A DNA stretch of 64,000 nucleotides from Caribbeanibacter sp964518305 (lineage in GTDB: Bacteria > Gemmatimonadota > Gemmatimonadetes > Palauibacterales > Palauibacteraceae): positions 25,312-89,311 of the forward strand of contig CAZFDK010000007.1 of assembly GCA_964518305.1 (NCBI GenBank), read 5' to 3'. The position numbers and the translations under genes were made by a program. Of the stretch, positions 60,275-64,000 are shown piece by piece. The notes under the pieces are model-generated. The model saw nothing but the letters and a program-made list of their open reading frames with translations. It ran no database searches and was not told the origin of the DNA. Each line of letters starts with the position of its first letter. Within the stretch, counting starts at the first letter, position 1.

Positions 60275-61819
60275 CTACGTCCCCTCGACGACCTCCGACC
60301 GCCGGACGACCGGACCGTACGGCCCCAGCCGCTCGCGCCGCCACCAATGGCCCGTCTCCCTCCGTTCCCGGGGGGTCGTGAAGCGGTAATCGTAGAGGAC
60401 GGCGCGGATGTAGCGCGGCGGCTCGTCGAAGGGGGGGCTCTCGAGGAGGCCGGTCACCGGCTCGCTCCCCTGGAGGAGGCGCACGAGGAAGTCCCGGAAC
60501 CAGCTGCTCTGCTGCCAGGAGCCCAGGGCGGCGAACCACATCTGCCAGTCGAGCCGCGGCTGGTGCGGGGCCACCCAGGGGGGCGGCCGGGACGGGTCGC
60601 CCGGCTTGTACCGGAACTCGTACGGCTCCCACCGCCGGCCGTCGTGGCTCCCCTCCACCACGATCTCTGGCCGCTCCGTGGTCATCACGCGGAAGAGGCC
60701 GTAGCTGTTCACGGTCCTGAAGGGACGGAGGAATTCGAGAGTTCGCGCGATGCCGGGCGGCAGACGGAGCGCCGGCACGTGCTGCCGCCACAGGACGGCC
60801 AGGCTGGTCAGGCCCAGGGCGCCGCCGACGATCCACACGGCCGCCCGGTGGACGAGCTCCGGCGTGGAGCCGTCCGGCGGGAGGCCGGAGGCTGCCGGCA
60901 CCGGTGCACCGGCGTGCGCGAGCACGTCCAGGACGAGGTCGGGTAGAGCCGCCGTCCACGTGGGGTCCGGGAGCAGGAGCAGGCAGAGTGCCAGGGCCAG
61001 GAGGTTGAAGAAGTTGTAGTTGCCCGTGACGAAGATCAGCAGCTGCAGGACGGCCAGCCCGGCGAAGGCCGCCACCCGCGCCTCGGGACCGAGGAAGATC
61101 AGCACCGGCCAGGCGATCTCCAGAACGTGGGTCAGGGCCGTACCCGCCCGCAGGACGGCGGCCGGCAGCCGGTGGACGAACCACGCCACCGGGTTCGGCA
61201 GCGGCTGCGTGCAGAAGTGGTGGTGGAGTGCCGTGAGGTTCCGCCAGGAGGGGTCGCCGCTCTGGAGCTTGCCGAGGCCGGACTGCAGGTGGAGGCGGAA
61301 GAGGAGCCACCACATCAGGGCCAGGGCCGCGGCGGGCACGGCGCTGGCATCGCCGGGCAGGAGCCGCCACGGGGCCAAGAGGACCGCGGTGAAGCCGGCC
61401 TCCAGGAGCAGGACGTCCCACTGGAAGGAGAGGAAGTCCCTGCCCACGGCGGCGAAGGAGAGATACAGAGCCCACAGGAGGAGAAGACAGAACGCCGGCG
61501 CGACGCCGGCCGTCAGGAGCAGGCCCAGGACGACGCCGGAGGCGCACGCCAGATGGAGGGCGATGTCGTCGGCCCGGAGCCAGAAGAGGGTCGGTACCCG
61601 GAGCGGATCCGCCCCGCCCCGCGATCTGCGGACGCTACGCAGATAGTCGACCGCCGGCAGGATTCCCCGCTCGCCGAGGAGCCCCCGCAACTGGACCCAG
61701 AGGGAGACGAAGGCCGTGACGTAGATGAGCCCGAGGGCCCGCAGGAAGAGCCAGCGGGCCATCCGAAAGCCGACATCGGGATCGATCCCGAGGAGGGAGG
61801 TCAGAGCCGTCTCCACCAC
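60275..61819 (-). CDS. lipase maturation factor family protein (LMF1-like)
   Basis: A 514-aa membrane protein with about six hydrophobic segments in the first 370 residues, followed by the conserved C-terminal domain (WEPYEFRYKPGDPSRPPPW and PHQPRLDWQMWFAALG) of the LMF1 family. The animal LMF1 folds lipases in the ER; the role of bacterial versions is unknown. ATG 61819 is 25 bases after the stop of the small upstream gene. Confidence 0.85.
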   Translation of the reverse strand: MVETALTSLLGIDPDVGFRMARWLFLRALGLIYVTAFVSLWVQLRGLLGERGILPAVDYLRSVRRSRGGADPLRVPTLFWLRADDIALHLACASGVVLGLLLTAGVAPAFCLLLLWALYLSFAAVGRDFLSFQWDVLLLEAGFTAVLLAPWRLLPGDASAVPAAALALMWWLLFRLHLQSGLGKLQSGDPSWRNLTALHHHFCTQPLPNPVAWFVHRLPAAVLRAGTALTHVLEIAWPVLIFLGPEARVAAFAGLAVLQLLIFVTGNYNFFNLLALALCLLLLPDPTWTAALPDLVLDVLAHAGAPVPAASGLPPDGSTPELVHRAAVWIVGGALGLTSLAVLWRQHVPALRLPPGIARTLEFLRPFRTVNSYGLFRVMTTERPEIVVEGSHDGRRWEPYEFRYKPGDPSRPPPWVAPHQPRLDWQMWFAALGSWQQSSWFRDFLVRLLQGSEPVTGLLESPPFDEPPRYIRAVLYDYRFTTPRERRETGHWWRRERLGPYGPVVRRSEVVEGT

Positions 61820-61844
61820 GGGCGGCTCCGTCGGACGGCGGGCG

Positions 61845-62117
61845 TCAGCTCATACGATCCCGGATCTCGTCCGGGTATTCGGGGAAGTAGCGCTCGATGA
61901 CCGGGAGGTCGAAGCTGGAGAGGATCGACTCCTTCGGCTCACGCTCGAGCAGGAAGCGGAAGGACTCCTCGAGGAGCGTCTCGGCGTCGGCACCCGCACC
62001 GTAGGTCTGCAGGTGCCGGTCCGTGACGGTGACGCGATGCGTGCTGGTCCCGCGGTCGTCCTCCACCTCGACGCGGTAGTCCTCTCCGCCCTCGTGAGAA
62101 ACCTGGATGCGGGCCAC
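61845..62117 (-). CDS. hypothetical small protein, 90 aa
   Basis: A soluble protein starting MARIQVSHEGGEDYRVEVED, with a beta-rich N-terminus and a helical C-terminus (ESFRFLLEREPKESILSSF). No recognised family. GTG 62117 with a GGAGG site is chosen; the frame is open further upstream but without a site. It is probably co-transcribed with the lipase maturation factor gene. Confidence 0.7.
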   Translation of the reverse strand: MARIQVSHEGGEDYRVEVEDDRGTSTHRVTVTDRHLQTYGAGADAETLLEESFRFLLEREPKESILSSFDLPVIERYFPEYPDEIRDRMS

Positions 62118-62255
62118 GATCGACCTCCGTGTGGGGCTGTGCTGCGGTACGCGGGCGCTCCCGCGCCACGGTCGCCGGACACCGGAAGGAACCGAGGATA
62201 CACGGACCTCCGGCGGATCTCCACCGCCCAAAGGCCCGCTGGCGCCGAACCGGGC

Positions 62256-62717
62256 TCAGCCCCCCGTCGGCTTCTCCACGTCAGCGCAGGCGGCCGGCGT
62301 GCCGTCGGGCAGGTGGAGCTGCACGAAGTAGGATTGATCCGCCTCCATCGCATCCGGGGAAAGCGCCGTGAGGCTCGAACCCAGTCCCACGGAGGCCACC
62401 GTCGGCGAGTTGAGCTCGGCGACGACCTCACCGCCCTCCTCACAGGTGCCACGGTGCAGGTGGGCTGGATACTCGGTGTCGCCCCCGAGGCCCAGGACCT
62501 CGAGCTTGACCGTGAGGGCATCGGAGCTGGAAGAGACCATGACGTGGCCCTGCATGCCGCTGTCGTTCTTCGGCGAGACGCTTGCCGAGTACTGGGAGCC
62601 GGAGGCGGACTCGGAAGCGGATGCCTGCTGTTGCTGGGCGCTGTCGCCGCCGGAGCAGGCGAGGAGAGCGAAGGACGCCGCGGTGACGAGGACGGTGGCC
62701 GCGCTTCGGGTGTTCAT
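62256..62717 (-). CDS. hypothetical lipoprotein, 153 aa
   Basis: A lipoprotein with lipobox at C21 (FALLACSGG), a Gln/Ser-rich linker, and a beta-sandwich of about 100 residues with a single EYPAHLHRGTC segment and a VQLHLPDGTP strand, similar to CHRD or Cu/Zn-SOD-like folds. His and Cys in the AHLHRGTC segment might bind metal. No function assigned. It is divergent from nosZ, leaving 373 bases between them. Confidence 0.65.
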   Translation of the reverse strand: MNTRSAATVLVTAASFALLACSGGDSAQQQQASASESASGSQYSASVSPKNDSGMQGHVMVSSSSDALTVKLEVLGLGGDTEYPAHLHRGTCEEGGEVVAELNSPTVASVGLGSSLTALSPDAMEADQSYFVQLHLPDGTPAACADVEKPTGG

Positions 62718-63090
62718 GATTCTACCCTTCCGTGGTGAGGCGAATGGAAACAGGGACGAAGCTCAATTTCGGATGCCGAGATGAAGCTCTCGTCGGGTCT
62801 CCTCGCTGTCTGTGGGGAGCCGGTGTACGGTGCGGTGGGGAATTACCCTACGAGCAGCGGCCACACGGCCGAGGGCCGGAAGGTCCGCCAGCCGCAGTCG
62901 AGGAGGGGACTGTGGTGAGTTCCTCCACGTAGTCGCAGGAACCCCTCCCCACCCGTCCCGGCAACGGGCACCGGACAGACGCCGCGTCGTCGTCGGTTCA
63001 GCTTGTCGGCTGACGATGCGAAACGGACGGAAGAACGTCCGAGCAACCGAATTTCCCATCAGCAGGTCGACATTGCCCAGGAGGAAAGCG
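62718..63090. other. divergent region upstream of nosZ
   Basis: 373 bases between the lipoprotein gene start and nosZ. It contains the nosZ ribosome site AGGAGG at 63079-63084. I searched for an Fnr/Dnr-type TTGAT-N4-ATCAA box and found none. An imperfect inverted repeat GGGGAATTACCC lies near 62840-62852. Both promoters must be here, but I cannot place them. Confidence 0.4.
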
Positions 63091-64000
63091 ATGATGCGCT
63101 CGAACCGAGTTCGAACGACCGTCACGGCCCTGGTGGCCGCGCTGTTCGCGGTCGGCCTCGCCGCCTGTGGCGGCGCGAACGGCGGCGACGGGGCCGACAT
63201 CAGTCAGATCGCCCAGAATCGGGGACTGAGCGCCGAGGACGTGGAGGCGGCTGTCCGGACGTACGTCGCGGGCGGAGAACAGGACGAGTTCCTGATGTTC
63301 TCGTCCGGCGGGCACTCCGGACAGGTCATGGTCTTCGGCGTCCCGTCCATGCGCCTTCTCAAGGTGATCGGCGTCTTCACGCCGGAGCCGTGGCAGGGCT
63401 ACGGCTACGGCGCCGAGGAGACACAGGCGATCCTCGACGAGGGCCGGATGAACGATCGGCAGATCGAATGGGGCGACACCCATCACCCGGCTCTGTCGGA
63501 GGCCGACGGCAACTACGACGGGGAGTACCTGTTCATAAACGACAAGGCCAACCCCAGGGTCGCCGTCATCAGCCTGAAGGACCTGGAGACGAAGCAGATC
63601 GTCACCGATCCGCTCATGAAGTCCAACCACGGTGCCACCTTCGTCACCCCGAACACCGAGTACGTGGTGGAGGGGAGCCAGTACCCGGCGCCCCTGGACG
63701 ACAGCTACGCGCCGGTGAGCGAGTACGAGACGGAATACCGCGGCGCCGCTACCTTCTTCAAGTTCGACCGCGACGCCGGGCGCATCGACGTGGATCGCTC
63801 CTTCACGATCGAGCTCCCGCCCTACATGCAGGACCTCTCCGACGCCGGGAAGGGCCCGTCGTACGGCTGGGCCTTCATCAACTCCTTCAACACGGAGATG
63901 GCAACCGGCGGCATCGGCCAGGGGAACCCGCCCCTGGAGGCCGGGACCGCGGCCAATGACATGGATTACCTGCACGTGATCAACTGGGAGAAGGCCGCGA
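63091..64000 (+). CDS. nosZ: nitrous oxide reductase NosZ, Sec/lipoprotein type, 3' truncated by window edge
   Basis: The first 303 residues of N2O reductase, which reduces N2O to N2 in the periplasm. C26 follows LAA as a lipobox after a short Sec-type signal without twin arginine, the hallmark of clade II enzymes. H131 and H132 (GDTHHPALSE) and H180 (SNHGATF) match the first CuZ ligands of NosZ. FINDKANPRVAVISL is the propeller blade typical of the family. Remaining CuZ ligands and the CuA domain lie beyond the window. ATG 63091 follows AGGAGG at six bases; ATG 63094 is adjacent. The usual nosDFYL genes are expected downstream, out of sight. Confidence 0.93.
   Translation, partial: MMRSNRVRTTVTALVAALFAVGLAACGGANGGDGADISQIAQNRGLSAEDVEAAVRTYVAGGEQDEFLMFSSGGHSGQVMVFGVPSMRLLKVIGVFTPEPWQGYGYGAEETQAILDEGRMNDRQIEWGDTHHPALSEADGNYDGEYLFINDKANPRVAVISLKDLETKQIVTDPLMKSNHGATFVTPNTEYVVEGSQYPAPLDDSYAPVSEYETEYRGAATFFKFDRDAGRIDVDRSFTIELPPYMQDLSDAGKGPSYGWAFINSFNTEMATGGIGQGNPPLEAGTAANDMDYLHVINWEKAA

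Noticed and set aside
62763..63200. Minus-strand open frame overlapping the nosZ start
   Set aside because: Overlaps the well-supported nosZ N-terminus and has no recognisable features.
1..64000. CRISPR arrays, tRNA or rRNA genes, insertion sequences
   Set aside because: No regularly spaced repeats, no tRNA-like cloverleaf with GTTCGA arm, no transposase motif seen by eye.

Overview
The window is GC-rich (roughly 70% by eye), densely coded, and full of GTG starts that overlap the previous stop (GTGA/ATGA junctions). I see no tRNA, rRNA, insertion sequence, phage gene or CRISPR array. The gene mix fits a Gemmatimonadota-like, Gram-negative, respiring bacterium: a Sec-type nitrous oxide reductase with a lipobox, a HmuY-like protein, TonB, RND pumps, secreted amidohydrolases and a noncanonical bd-like oxidase cluster. 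The phylum is an inference from gene content, not from a marker gene. Two runs of ten N (11352-11361 and 57142-57151) are assembly gaps.

Layout. 1-3437: small and accessory genes (sulfotransferase, CBS-pair protein, HmuY-like protein, small membrane proteins). 3496-6866: a tightly coupled operon of an Mrp-type P-loop ATPase, a zinc-ribbon protein with a PCP_red-like domain, a small ferredoxin and an ABC-2 type exporter, closed by a clear intrinsic terminator at 6934-6964. 7272-24037: a large respiratory block holding a double-USP protein with PCP_red-like domains, a radical SAM/SPASM protein with a C-terminal PCP_red-like domain, a CydA-like oxidase subunit without CydB, three multidomain c-type cytochromes, a cupredoxin lipoprotein, aa3 oxidase subunits II, I, III and IV, heme O synthase fused to DUF420, and three small or duplicated membrane proteins. 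24065-28322: a leftward operon of an M81 (MlrC-like) lipoprotein, a PLP decarboxylase, a TylF-like methyltransferase and a small protein, with a LacI-type palindrome upstream. 28509-33551: a FEN-type nuclease, a YjbQ protein, and a sigma-54 regulator/histidine kinase/coiled-coil lipoprotein trio resembling QseF-QseE-QseG. 33569-35118: an exported protein and two overlapping OmpA-like fragments. 35613-44513: a tripartite efflux operon with two RND pumps. 44647-55614: fatty acid hydroxylase, SLC12-like transporter, two linked amidohydrolases, M14 peptidase, class C beta-lactamase-like hydrolase and TonB-like protein. 55664-62717: UvrD/PcrA helicase interrupted by a gap, a membrane-SpeE fusion, a lipase maturation factor and small genes. 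63091-64000: the start of nosZ.

How the genes fit together. The core is respiratory. The bd-like subunit, c-type cytochromes, cupredoxin and aa3 oxidase are co-directional with short spacings and probably form one electron-transfer system. The PCP_red-domain proteins, Mrp ATPase, ferredoxin and radical SAM enzyme just upstream look like a maturation or assembly module for it. That link is inferred from position and from the repeated domain, not shown directly.
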